From: Euwallacea fornicatus
Lineage: Eukaryota; Arthropoda; Insecta; Coleoptera; Curculionidae
Direction of reading: 5' to 3'
Assembly (NCBI RefSeq): GCF_040115645.1
Contig: NC_089578.1
Coordinates: 620,001 to 684,000 of the forward strand
DNA length: 64,000 nucleotides
A program made the position numbers and the translations under genes. The notes under the pieces were generated by a model, which made no database searches, was not told the DNA's origin, and worked only from the letters and a program-made list of their open reading frames with translations. This document shows, one piece after another, positions 1 through 13,000 of the stretch (position 1 is the stretch's first letter; every line of letters starts with the position of its first letter).

Positions 1-149
1 AAAGTGCAACTTTTTATCGATAATTTTTTTGCCGATTTACAGTTTGCACTGGCAAAAGGGCACACAGCAGAAACACCTTTGATTTCTCCGAAAAGTAGAA
101 AGTTCCTGCTTTGCGGTCGCGTGTTTTGGGGTCTCGTTTCCCAAAAAGG

Positions 150-545
150 ACCAAAACAGCCCTTTTTGGAGCTGACGCAACAGCATGGGCCCAGTTGGTA
201 AACGTCATGGACCCCAAGCATATCCACAACGACAAAGCATGACTTCTATTCTTCTACGGGGGCGCATCTCGTCCTGGCCCACTTTACTTCGTTGGAGGGA
301 AAGTGGACGCGGACTGAAAAATGCGACGGAATCGCTTTGGGACGGCACTCGGCCAGCTAATGGAACATTCCATCGCAAACATGGAACAACGGTCGCTGCC
401 GATTGAGTTAAAGAGTCGTTGTTTCAGATCGGCCGCCGCGCCGTCCAGACTTGAATCCGATTGAAAATTTACGGAACGAAATGAAAGTACAAATTGGGGA
501 AACGAAACGTCAAGGGGATTTAAGGGGATCCATTCGCGACATGTG
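150..545 (+). mobile_element. Tc1-like transposase remnant
   Basis: This is a decayed 3' part of a Tc1/mariner-class transposase. Around 439-485 the + strand reads RPDLNPIENLRNEMK, close to the conserved DLNPIEHLW block near the third catalytic acidic residue of Tc1 transposases. Frameshifts and stops interrupt the rest, so it cannot make a protein. No intact terminal repeats were seen, and the left part may lie outside the window. It sits upstream of the first visible integrin exon, probably in an intron. Confidence 0.7.
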
Positions 546-906
546 CAGAAATGGATAAGCCCGTCGTTAATTAGGTCGATTTCGATCCAGAGTTTCGTGT
601 CCATCAGCGCCGTCGTTCCATCGCTTCCCTGGATCCTCCCGGCGGAGGTTCGCACTTGATCAGGTGCACCCTCGGAGGGGAAAAATTCAGCCGAGGGGGC
701 GTCGGTGCGGTTGTTTCCATTTCATCCCCTTGGATTGCGGGGATGAAACCCGCCACCGGAGATATGACGCGAAGTTCACGTTCCAATCGCAGATGAACAA
801 GAGCGGATAACCGAAATCGATTTGTCATGTTGCACATATCGTTTGCCGCTTCGCGTCCGATCGAAGCGTCACAAATGGGCCCCCTTGGCGGTTCCGGGCA
901 TGACAT

Positions 907-972
907 GACACACACACATACACACACACATATATATATATATATTTTTTTTTTTTTTTATTTATTTATTTT
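907..972. repeat. CA/TA microsatellite followed by poly-T
   Basis: A (CA)n run passes into (TA)n and then into a T-rich tract ending in TTTA repeats. It is a simple-sequence locus about 100 bp before the first visible integrin exon. Confidence 0.9.
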
Positions 973-1070
973 TTGCTGTTGTTGGAACACGTAAAGGCCG
1001 CAGTTTTGCGCGCCTTCGCCAGCAGCATTTGCGGGAACTCCCCGTCTAAATAGCTCATTTTTCATTGCAG

Positions 1071-4000
1071 GTGGGGGACCGTCTCTTCGTGGGGGCCCCC
1101 GGCAGCTACTACTGGCAAGGTAACTGTTGATTTTCCGTCTGTTAAGTAGTCGTTACCACTTTTTTTTCGTAGCTTGTTTTTTAAGGTTCATTTGCAGGAT
1201 TTTTCCTCGAGAGGTCGCTTCTTAGACTTTAGTTCCCTTCGGGCTATGTCCCGGCAGCTGTCCATTGGTACATGTGAAAAATGTCTTTTCTACTTTATGT
1301 TTCAGGGCAAATGTACTCGATCGATGCCCACGCCAGGTTTAACTATACACCCGGCCTGCTGGGCACCACGTACGGCGCCAAAGGTATTCTTTTAGCTACC
1401 GTCGGACATACCCACCATCCTAATCAGCGCCATCATTTTAATACAAAATACCGACTAAATATCACCGAAACGATTAATACGATAATAATAATCATTAATA
1501 AATGCGGGGTCTTGCACTAATCTCCGGCAAGCAGGGCCTGCGCGTTCGCTTAGGCAAGGTGTAAGACCCCATTCGCTTTTCTGGGATTCTTAAATGCTCG
1601 TGTTCATAAATAAACGGATCTAGTCAATCAATTTTATCAATCCAAATCAATCAGGAGCGAACGTACTGCGATCCAGCCCCAATTTCAATATTTATGAACG
1701 GAATTCATTAGTGCTTGTGCCTCTACCATTCCATACCATATAAAACTGTATTTGCTAGAAGAAATATCGCGCTGTCGCTAGTAAAGAATGCATATAAACA
1801 CACTCGTGTTATAAATTGTTTTGAGCGAAACTGTATATGCCATAATTAATAGTATTTTAAATCGGTCTGAAGTGGATTAATGGTATTGGTTTGCCGCAAA
1901 ATGTCGTGCGCCGTTTTGGTCTTATTGCTCCATTCCTCGATGGATCAGTTGTGAGTATTTTAAAAATCCCAGAATGAGAAGTAAACCAACCGAACATAGG
2001 CCTACCACTCACGGTAAACCAACCCATTTGGTGTAGGAGTGTTAACCACCGGGGTGCAGTTTTTACTAATGGTCATTGTTAATCCAGTACTAAATTTTTT
2101 GGGCTTCTAATCACATACTAAACCAGAGTTATTGTTTGTTGTATTTCCGTTTTTCCCCTCTGGACGTTTGCCGAAGTACCGTGTGTTCCGGCGAAGTCGC
2201 ATTATTCCCGGTAGCGCCGCTCTTAAGGCTGTGACCCAGTATTCACGAGAAATATTTATTTTAACAGATGGTCGGTGTTACGTCGACAGACCTACGCAAT
2301 CGCGTTCGCAATGACCACACACTTTTAATTGTCTCAATGATTCGCTACTTAAAAGGCCATAGGTACGAAAAGCGAGCTTTCCGCCACTCTTCGCTGAAGG
2401 CCGCGAAGCGATGCCATAGCAGGTTGATTACAAAAAAAAAAAAAAAAAAAAAATCTAATGGGGTCAAGTCTGGGGAGCGGGCGGGCCGAGTGAGTGCCGC
2501 CCGTCCATCCTCCAGGGAACGTAGGTGATGGACGGTCCCTGGAGAACGCACGTGCGGGTGCACGTGAAACCGCGGGTTGCGTGTCAAAGCCAATGGGAGA
2601 TCATCCTCCAGATTCCTGCCAAGTAGGATGCGGTGGCGTTCGCTGCTGGAGGAATAGTTGCAGGATCGATTGTCCGAGTGCCAATCAGCCCGATCCGCAA
2701 AGCGGAGTTGGTGATGACACGGGAGTTCACCATGCGCATTTCCTCCCCCGAAATCTCAATTTTTCATCTTTTGACTCTATCTCTCTCTGACCAAATGATT
2801 TTATGTGGAAATTTTTTTTTTGGGGCGCCATTCGGAAAGTGTCCATCGCCTTTCGCCGTCAAAAGGTCGGAGTCCCTAAATTCGAATTTCAGCAAATGGC
2901 GCCCTTATGTGCGTGGAACAAACCCAGTCGCTGATTGGGGGACACCTGTGGCAAGTTCAATTTCCCCAAGCGATTTTCCAGTGCTTTCAGTCGCGGCCGT
3001 CTACTTCTCGTCTTAAAAAAATTCCGAAAACGCAGTTTTTTTAGGACCTTGAAAAACACTCTAAAAATTAAATTTTCAAAAGTTGCTCGAACACGCCAAC
3101 CGACTTCAGGTTCGAATTTTCATTATACAAAATTCGAACGAAACCAGTCGAAAATTACGGTTTACGGAATTTCTTTCGACTATACAAATACTTTTCCGAG
3201 CACCTGCACAGGTGAGAAAAGAGTTTATGGTGTCGTCATTCAGCCGTCAATTAGTGCCCCACCCGTAAATGACACTGCTGCGTCCGCTTCTGCCGTTTGT
3301 TTACGTGAAAATCTCGATTAACGCCCTTGGAGAAGTGGGTGTAACGTGGTTTTTACAGGCTCTTTTTGACGGTGGCAGCGGCGTCGCCGTGACATCTTAT
3401 GTCTCGTCTACTTGAACCGCCTGCGCCAGCGCAAGGCGCATCTCCGCGGGCGAAATGACGTCGACAGCACGTAGCTGCTACGACGGAAGTGCTGCGGTTG
3501 ACAGCGACAGGAACGCCGTCGCCATCTTGGTTTCGTAGACAAGTCTTTAACCGGTCTGTCCAATCAGAAATCGGTGTCGTTCCGCAATGTACGAGTCAGT
3601 GGCGTAGTTAGTTGGTCCTTTCGACCTACCGGGTGTCCCGAATTTTGCGCGTTGGCAATTGTCTCGAAGCGTCGCTCAAGCCCCGGTGCGAATCGGGCTT
3701 TAGCGCACCTCGTCAATCACAGTTGCTTGCAGCCACATTTCCACATCGATTAGTACGAACAATGGAAGAAAATCTCGCTACAAGACACCCGGTATCGTGA
3801 ACCGCGAAATGTGTCCTAGATCTGGCCTGGAGTTTATGTCCCTTTGCCAGCGAATCGCCCTGTGGCTAGTTCACATTACGAATCGATTTATTTATTCATT
3901 TTGTTGTTGTTACAACGTCTTCTATTTAAGCTTACTAGGTGACCATAAACGCTTTACTGTCGAGCTAATGAAAAGTTGACTTAAGCCAATTAAACTGATC

Positions 4001-7000
4001 CCATGTGGTAATAAGTATTTTTAGATGTGTTCTTTGTGCACGTATGAAATTCTCAGATTTAACGAGCTCTGCCATCAATTCAATTTGTTTGTTAAAAACA
4101 AATATTAATCACGCGTTAACGTTAGAATTAACAAGCCGTTCCGAGGCTTCGCTTTGACCTTAGAAAGTGATACTGTGCAGAAAAGCCTGCTAGAGTAGAG
4201 GACATCCACACACCCCCCCACCACCACCACCTAAGTAGAACGTTTTTCGGGAACGACCTTAAAATGACGTGAAACGGCTCAAGTCCGCAACGTCGGCGTA
4301 GCCACGTCGTTTTAACGTTGCTCCCGAGATATCCAGAATCTGATTGATCGTGTGCTTTTTCCCGAACAGTAACTTTCCTCGTGGATTGCGGAGGTTTGTA
4401 CGTTTTCCTGCCAGATATGTTGTTTAGCCATCATGTAGACGTGAAAGCATTGTCGACCTCATCAGTTAGCGCATTCATCGCTTGGCACGCATAATCAAAG
4501 AGAACTTCAACGTTGATTGGGCTGGGGGAGTCCACCGAAGATAATGCCCAATTATTGCTATTTTCACCTGATAAGATACGATCTTCTCGGAACACGAATA
4601 ACTCGAGAATGGATAAAACAATTAGTTTTGCTCGGGGCGCTTCAATTCGATTATCGGTTCCGTTATAGGGGGCATTTAGTAAATCTCCCGATCTAGAGGC
4701 TGCGATCTGGGTCATAAGGAAACCGACGTATCAATCGCCGACTATTTCGTATCTACGATCTTTATTATAATGGCATAATGCACTATCTTCACCCTGTAGC
4801 ATCGACCGGCCATAAATCTACTCGATAGTTTATCCCGGGACCGATCTCGGGATTTCTGATTCCGTGCTTAAAATTTTAATAGGAAAAACTTGATGATTTT
4901 CAACTCGCACATGTTTATAAATAATTGTTGTGGGCACAGCTGTAAGTTTCTTAATACCTGTGAGCAAAACGGAATTGCGGTCGTATTTTTAGCAGGGGTC
5001 TATTAATAATAGCCGCATACATAGGTCCGCTGTCCGTGCCTAAGCTCGTTGTTAGTGAATTTCTTGTAAACATAATTATTATTAGGTATAGGTACTTCGC
5101 ACAGGGTCTTTATGGGTCGCGGAACAAGACCAAAGGCTAATCAACAATCGACTTCGTTTTGGTATCGCCGAAGAGAGATTTCTATCCGAAAGCGGAATGC
5201 CGACGCAAACGCCGAAGGACTCGGTTGCGGGGGCGGCATCGCGGAGTGGGGAGGGCGACCTCGAGGGAGGAGGGGAGGCCCGAGGCGAGGAGGCTCTTGG
5301 TAGAGCGCCCTCGACCTGAAGTTCCCCCCACGGGAAGGTCTTCTTGACGTTATGGTGACCGCGATTTGGCAGGCAAGAAAATTTTCGAAGAATTCTTCCC
5401 CTTTGTACCGGGAGACCGGCGGAAGGGGACTTCCCCGTCGTGCTCAAGCAAAATTCGCACGTGCGCCTCTCAGCTGATATGATAATACCGTTTTTCCCTC
5501 GATGCTCCGCAGAGGAAATGTATTTATAGGACGTTAACCCAAATTAATTTAAGATCCATTGAAAATTGATGCCCGTTGCACATCGTCTTAGCCACCACCT
5601 TGAAAACTGTATTTTTAGGACATCTGGAAATAACACGGCATTATATCCAGTTGGTGCGGTGTCTCTAGATTTATGTGCAAGGACCGAACGTCGTGGTTAT
5701 TAACAAATACCCGAGGAGCTTTAAAGGCAGCTCCGGAGAGTGCCGCACATATCGGAAAATCTGCGACAAACGATAATAAACCATCAGTTTTTCAAATCGT
5801 CCTGAGTGACTGTTACAACTTTCGATGTTTTTACCATAACAAACGTTTAAAAATAGGCCTGCGATGTGGTTTCCTTGTTAAAATCGCTTTATGGAACGAT
5901 ATATGTGGAGAATTCGTACAGAAATTTGTGAGGCAGTAACTCGATCGCTTATTCAGTTATAGCGAATAATTCTCCTTTTACGGTTGTTTCGCTATTGAGA
6001 ATAATTGGGAATTTGCTGCAGCTTGTGCTAATAAATGTCGTTTATGATGTGGGTTTTATGTTATAAATAATGCGTTTAGCTGCGAAACACTGTCATAGAT
6101 TTTAAACGCTTATATTGGTCGCTTTTAGGTAATATCGTATTCATAACGGCTTACAGCTTTGGGTGTATACATTTTCACCTGATCCTATGCATATAAATTC
6201 ATAGTTTTATTGATATCTAATTGGAAAGTGTCCGGATTCGGTAAGCTCCCTCAAGAGGGATCCAACTGTGGTGTGGGGTTCCCACTCATCATCGCTGGAA
6301 TCCCGGATAATCAGGAGGTTGACCGATCAGTCCTGGATTCAGACTTTAATGAATTGCTATGCAAAGGATTCTCCTTACATTTGATTAGTTACACTCAAAC
6401 ACCGTAGATTGAAACACGAGAACTTCCGATTTTATTCTTTACCGATAACCATTTGCAGGTTCTGTGCACCAGCAAAGTCTCGAGATCAGACCGGCGGTAT
6501 TCCAAACTCGCGAGGGAAAACAACAAGACGACGATTCTTACTTGGGGTACTCCACCATTGTGGGTGACTTCCTGGGCACCGGGGAGCAGGGTATCGCCGT
6601 CGGAATGCCTCGCGGCGCAGAGCTGCACGGGAAGGTACCTATCTGCATTTAGAAGTTCTACGACGGATGTGCACAGCCACGTTGGGCCTGGGAGTATCGT
6701 TCATTTCATTTACTACTGGGTGTAACGTAATATTTTTTTAAATCTCCCAAAAAATGAGAGAGACCATCGACCTTCTTGATGTTATGGTGAACGTAATTTG
6801 TTCGTGTTCGATTCCCGATTCAAGCCTGATGTTAAGACCCGATTTTTCAAACTTACGGGATTTCGCCGTTCCTATGGAGATTATCTTGTTGGTGAATCTC
6901 AAGAATTGAATCTAACCGTGAGGACAAAAGCCTGCACCAAGGGCACTCTTTTTTGTCTTCTACAAAAGATCTGTCCCATTGTTCTGGCCACCGGGTAGTA

Positions 7001-10000
7001 TTGGGCACGCCGAAGCGCCTACCCACGGAAAACTTCGGAATTACCCTGTGTCCAACCTATGGGGACCCGGAGCTGCCCCTGGGGCAGAAAGGGACCGGGG
7101 TCCAGGAGACGTTAATTCGGTGCCTTTTGCTCTTGTTTTATTTCGCACTCATTGTTCTGTCCACTTTAGCTCCTTTTCGGGAGATTAGGCCGCTACGTCC
7201 CACTCCTTATTTTTCCTTAAGCATTGCACAAATGGCGTTGCTACGCCGATCCCATTAAGCCTCGGTTGCAAGTAGTTCTTCTGTCAAAGATTCCTGTGTT
7301 AGTGTGTCCACACATGCGTTTAGTCCTTCCAGTCGAGATTCAAAATTGGAGTAATGAAATGTCCGATAATCTGTGGTGTCGAGGATTCCGCATGTCCAGC
7401 ACTCCGGACCGGGTTTTCCTGTCTTGCGTGTAAACCTGCTGAAGCTTCCATGAATGGTGGGCGCGTCACATAGTGATTAAACAGCTAAGGGAAAACGTCC
7501 GTTATGCTGTCCAGGTGGGGTCTGGCTTGAGAATTGTTACCAAAATAAAGCAGATAATTGAAGAAATTGTGTAAAAAATTCATTTTATTTTTGAATAAAC
7601 GTGATTATATTTAACAATCGAATTCTATCTGGTATATTTTTGATGCCAAAAAAGACAGTAGTGGACATTAGGCCGAGCGATTGAGTCTTGTATCCGAAAG
7701 CCCACTGACCGCAAGACCGCACTTCTAAATCGTCACTCCTTTAAGCCGATAACTTCCACATCCCCACTTCCAGGTCCTTCTTTTTACTTGGAACCTCACC
7801 AATTACAAGAACATCTCAGGAAGCCAACTAGGGTCCTACTTTGGCTATGCGTTAGCATCGGGGGACATCGATGGAGATGGTAAACTGGACCTTATCGTAG
7901 GGGCTCCCATGCACACTGAACCCAACACGGAGGGCAAGTACGACGTGGGGAGGGTGTACGTTTTCTATCAGGGGGGTGCCTATGTAAGTTTAAAGGTAAT
8001 TTTTCATGAGAGGGAAGGTGCAATGTTGCTTTTTGCAGGTAAGTTTTAACAAATCGTCGTTCATTGACGGCATAAATTCGAAGTCCAGATTCGGTCATAG
8101 CGTGGCCTGTTTGGGGGATATGAATCAAGATGGTTACGATGGTGAGCTTCCTTTTCGCCGATACAGTTTTTCTAAAATACTGACGAGAAAACCGAAGAAA
8201 AATCATTTTCCTCGAATTTTTCCAATATCCAGCAACGTTTCCTAATCATATCTTTGCTTGGATTTCTCTGTGCTTCTGCCATCTTCAATGGCGTTGCCAT
8301 TTCCCTGAGATCAACTTCAAATGACGTTGCAGACTTCGCTGTTGGGGCCCCGTACGATGGGGAATTCCAAAGGGGTACTGTCTACATTTACTACGGCTCT
8401 TCTAAGGGCGTCCTCGAAAATTACGGCCAAGTAATCCGTGCCGAGGACATCAACGTCAAGAGCGGCATCCCCTTGAAGACTTTCGGCTTTTCCGTCACCG
8501 GGGGAATGGACATGGACGGGAACGATTACCCCGATCTGGCCGTGGGGGCGTATTTGTCAAGTTCCGCATTTTTCTTCAGGTCTGTCCTCACATTAATATG
8601 AGCACGTTAGTTCATGGTTCTGATAGGTCTCGGCCAGTGGTGCGAGTGGAATCCTTCGTGCGATTCCGGACTGAGAACAAGCAAATCGACATCAAAAAGA
8701 AAAACTGCAATTTGCCAAATGGACAGAGGGGCACCTGCACTAGCATTGACTTCTGCATCAAATACACTGGAAAGGGCATTCCACAGCAAATCCGTAGGTA
8801 CCTGAACAGGGAAACTTTGCTGTTATATTTATGACCTCACTTCAGGCCTGAACGTTCAGTACATCTTGGACACGAAGAAACCAAACATTCCGAGGATGGC
8901 ATTTTTGCGAAGAAACGCGCACACCATCAACGAGACCATCACCTTGTACAAGGACGGCCAGGACACTTGCCAAACGGAAGAAATCTATATTAGAGTGAGT
9001 ATTAATCTACTGCTAGGTCTGTGATAACGATAAAATCGACCTCCGTTTCAAAGAGCGACATTCGAGACAAACTGACCCCCTTGGAGGCCGAAGTCAAGTA
9101 CTTTATGATCCAAGAAGACTCCTCCACTTACGGCAGAGCCAGAAACCCACAGTCGCAGCTTAAACCTGTCCTAGACTTGAACCTGCCCCCTTCCAGGAAA
9201 GATTCCATCAGCATCCAGAAGAATTGCGGCCACGACAACGTGTGCGTTCCGAATTTGCACCTCAATATCACGAAGTAATTTTTTTCCATTAGTTTAATTA
9301 ATTACTTAATTAATTAATTATGCTGATTTCAGGAACGTTGAGAGGTACCTCCTGGACTCCCACACCAATCTCGAGTTCGACATCATAGTTTCAAACTTGG
9401 GGGAAGACTCTTTTGAAACTACCTTAGACTTGGTGTATCCCGAGGGTATTTACTTCAAGAAGGCCGAAGTCAAGGAGGACATGCAGGGAATTTTGTGCAG
9501 CCATTTGGAGAATCGGACCATCAGCTGCGATATTGGCAATCCCTTGCCTGCAAGAAAAATCGTATATTTTTCCATTAATTTTTCTCGCAATGGGTCCTGC
9601 AGAAGGTCATTTTTTAGGCAAAATTTAGGATGATTTTCGTGCCCTACGACAAACAGGGTTCTCCTACCTATGAATTCGACGTCACAGTCAACAGCACCAA
9701 CCCCGAGTTAAACGAAACGATTCTGGACAATTACAGTCACGTTTCCATTGAAATTTGGGTCGATTCGGCCTTAGATGTCAGCGGGTACTTGAACAACAAA
9801 ATAAAATTCTGTAGGGTCTTCGACGATTACTTTTTAGACGATCGATCCCGCAAGAAATCTACCTCTCAAACACCACACAATACTCGAGCGAGACAATAGA
9901 CAGGGAGTCAGATATAGGGCCTCAAGTTACCCATCTTTATACCCTGAAGAACAAAGGTCCCGCCACGATTTACGAGGCTGAAATGTACTTGTTGTGGCCG

Positions 10001-13000
10001 TGGCAGACTTTGGCTGGTAGCTTAAGGGTTGTAAATGTTTAAATTTTCCTGTTTCGGAATTATGTTTTTAGGGGAGGATTTGTTGTATTTGCTGGACCAG
10101 CCTCACGTGCCAGAAGGGGTGAAGTGCGAGATTCCAGCACCTGCAAACTACAAGAATTATCAAGTAGGGATGGGAATTTTTGTATATTTATGTGCTTCAT
10201 GGTGTTTATGTGATTGTTAGTTGGATTATAACCTGAAGCCGATATGGGAAAGGCTGCAGATCGACGCCTCCAGCCACGGAGTTGGGACTTCCAGTTACAA
10301 CTCGGTTAAAGTGGAGTCTGGCAAGAGCGTTCAAGGTTCGTTTTCCGCCGTCCTCAAAATGTTGCTCTCAGCTCCTTAAGGGCCACTTTACACTGCAGGG
10401 GGGTCCAGGTCCCCGTGAAGTTGCTCGGCAACGAGGCCCACCTACCCCTGATCGGCCGTTGTGCGACTTTTGGGCCCACATTATTATTATTATTACGACA
10501 AATTATTCCCTCCGCGATTGAAGAGTAACGTTGCTTTATTGCGATTTTAGCTGTTGCCGGTGGTACCCGCCTCAACAGCAACACCCAAGCGACCAAACTG
10601 GATGAAGAAATCAAAAGTTCCTCCGGCGATGCGTCGGAGATATTCGAGAAAAGGCACAACGACACCCTCGTCAGGAGCGGTCAAGACTCCAGCGGTGATT
10701 ATAAGAAAATACATCAGCTAAACCTCTCTATTTATTAAATAATCTCAGGTGTTATTAAGGCGGGGGAGACTGTGAACACGAAGTCCGAATGGCGCACCGA
10801 TACCATAGATGGGCGCCAGGTGACCAGGTGGACTAACGTGACCACCGTAAGAGACTCCACTGGAAAGATTGTCAGGACATTCTATTCCACTGATAATGGC
10901 GGCACCCAAACGGCTACAGGCAGCAGCTTTGATAGTTTCGGACAAAGTTCTGGTACGATTCCGGGTTACATGAAAATGCGTTTTGTTAATGGGGGGTTGG
11001 CTGTTCCAGGAGGATATAGGCATCGTCCGAAACCAAAAGTGGTGTATACTTCATCCGGAGGCGACGGAACGGCTCAGAACGAAGAAAATCTTGGCGTTTC
11101 GGGACAATCTGGCTCGGCCAACGTGGCAAGTCACGAGGAGAGTTACGAGAGAAAGACCAGCAGTGAGTTTGATTATTTTGTCGAGAACCGCATTTTTAAT
11201 CCCCATTGTAGGTCATCAGTTGAGCAGTGGAAATATTAACGAGCAAAAAGCCCACGAGGAACACGTTTACACGGTGGGAGGAGGGCCTCGCGAAGGGGGT
11301 TTTAGTACCACGCCCTCGTACGTGGAAAATCAGACTGCGAGGCGTGGCCCAACCACAACTCAAATAGAGCAGGCCAACGAGGCTCGTTTGAGATACGAAG
11401 AGAGACGACAGCACGAGGAGAGATTGAGATTACAGGAGGAACAGAAAAGGAAACTTGAAGAACAACAACGTCACTTAAGCAACCCTGTAGGTCAAAACGT
11501 CGTGTTAACTCAGGACGAAGAGCATTTGAAGTTCGAGCAACGTCGCAAACAGGAGGAGGAAGAGAGGCGGCGCTATCAAGCGCAGCTTCAGCGAGAAGAG
11601 GAGGAGTTACGAGCGGAAGAGAAAGCGCGACAGCTGGCGTATGAGGAGCAGATAAGGAAGCAGGAAGAAGTTAGACTGCGTGAGGAGAGGAGGAGGCAGG
11701 AGATAGAGACCCAAAGGAGGCGACCTGCAGGGGAGGATAACAGTCGAAGGCAACAACAGCAAAGGGAGGAGGAAAATAGACGGCGAGTTGAGGAGGAAGA
11801 AAACAGGAGGCAAGAAGATGTGAGGTACAGGCAGGAAGCAGAACGGCGCAGGCAATATGAACTCGCAGAACGAAGACGTCTTGTTGAAGAGAGGAAGAGG
11901 CAATGGGATCAACAGCAATCGGGTTCTACTGCATGGAAACAACAAGTAAACCTTGCGCCATTTCAGTTTCAAATAAAGTTTTGAAAATGAAATCGTAGGG
12001 ATCCCATATCCAGGGCGGCCGCTATGGCGAGCAAAACGGATATTTTGACGCCCAAGGAGTTTACCATGACGAGCCCGACCCGTCCGATAGGCGTGGAGGA
12101 GTCCTGTTTAATCACACCTGGACAGCGAAAGGTACTGCTACCATCGATGAACCCAGCCAAGGAGGGGGGCAGCTTAATTTCGGGGAAGCTGCAGCCTCAG
12201 GCAATGGCTTTCGGACTCAGACTATTGATTTAGGAATGGTGGGGCGAGGAGGGACTAGCGGTGAGCGTTTGTTATAAATTATTTTGGAGGTATTTTAATT
12301 GATACCAAGTAGGGCTCGAAAAGGGGTTAGGAAATCGCACTCCAATTTCAAATCGTCAAATATTCACCGATATATTCCGCGATTTCAGACTTATCGAGAC
12401 AACAATCGTCAGGTCAGGACCAATGGAGCCGATCGGGACAACGTACCAGAGGTGGTTCCTTCTCGGGCACCCTCGGCGAAGGCATTTCCCATCACGATCA
12501 ATACAGCTCTGAATGGGAGCGGTCCAGGTGGGAAGAGCCTGCATCTTATCACATAGCACGAGACAATGTTGTTACCGATGAACCCGATTTGAGTCAACAC
12601 CATCGGGGGAAGAGACAGGTATGTCGAAGGTTATTTTAAAGAGGCTCTCAAGCGACGGTCTCCAAATTGTGGTGATGCGCAGACAACGATGCGGTGTCCG
12701 CTGCGATGATCCGCGCTCGGCTTCCGGTCGGGTAAAAATTTTTAATTTTATTAATCTTTGAATTTTGCCACCTGCTGTAGACCCTCGATATTTTCCAGCC
12801 CGCCGAGATCGATCCAGACATCGATGAAATCCTCAAGTGTACCGCGACTCGTTGCTTCTACGTGAAGTGCACCGTAGGAGAATTGAAGAAAGACGATTTC
12901 ATTTCCATCGCTTTGAGGTCAAGACTGAACGTCCGTGCCATTAGACAGGTTGGTTTCACGATCTCTTGATTCCATTGTACTTCAACCTACCTTCGACTTC

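Larger units (their letters stand above)
1384..6458 (+). other. Large integrin intron with repeat debris
   Basis: This 5.1-kb intron joins the second and third visible exons. It holds a mariner-type remnant (2345-2800), a dispersed repeat (about 3005-3185) and a poly-A tract near 2432. The rest shows only short unrelated open frames on both strands. A stretch near 3518-3530 contains the motif GCCATCTTGG, which resembles a YY1-type site, but nothing else supports a promoter there. Confidence 0.7.

Noticed and set aside
12661..12733. Cys-containing frame between the furin-site exon and the next integrin exon
   Set aside because: The flanking exons join directly in phase 0 (RGKRQ to TLDIF), and the intervening frame has no good acceptor. 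It is intronic.
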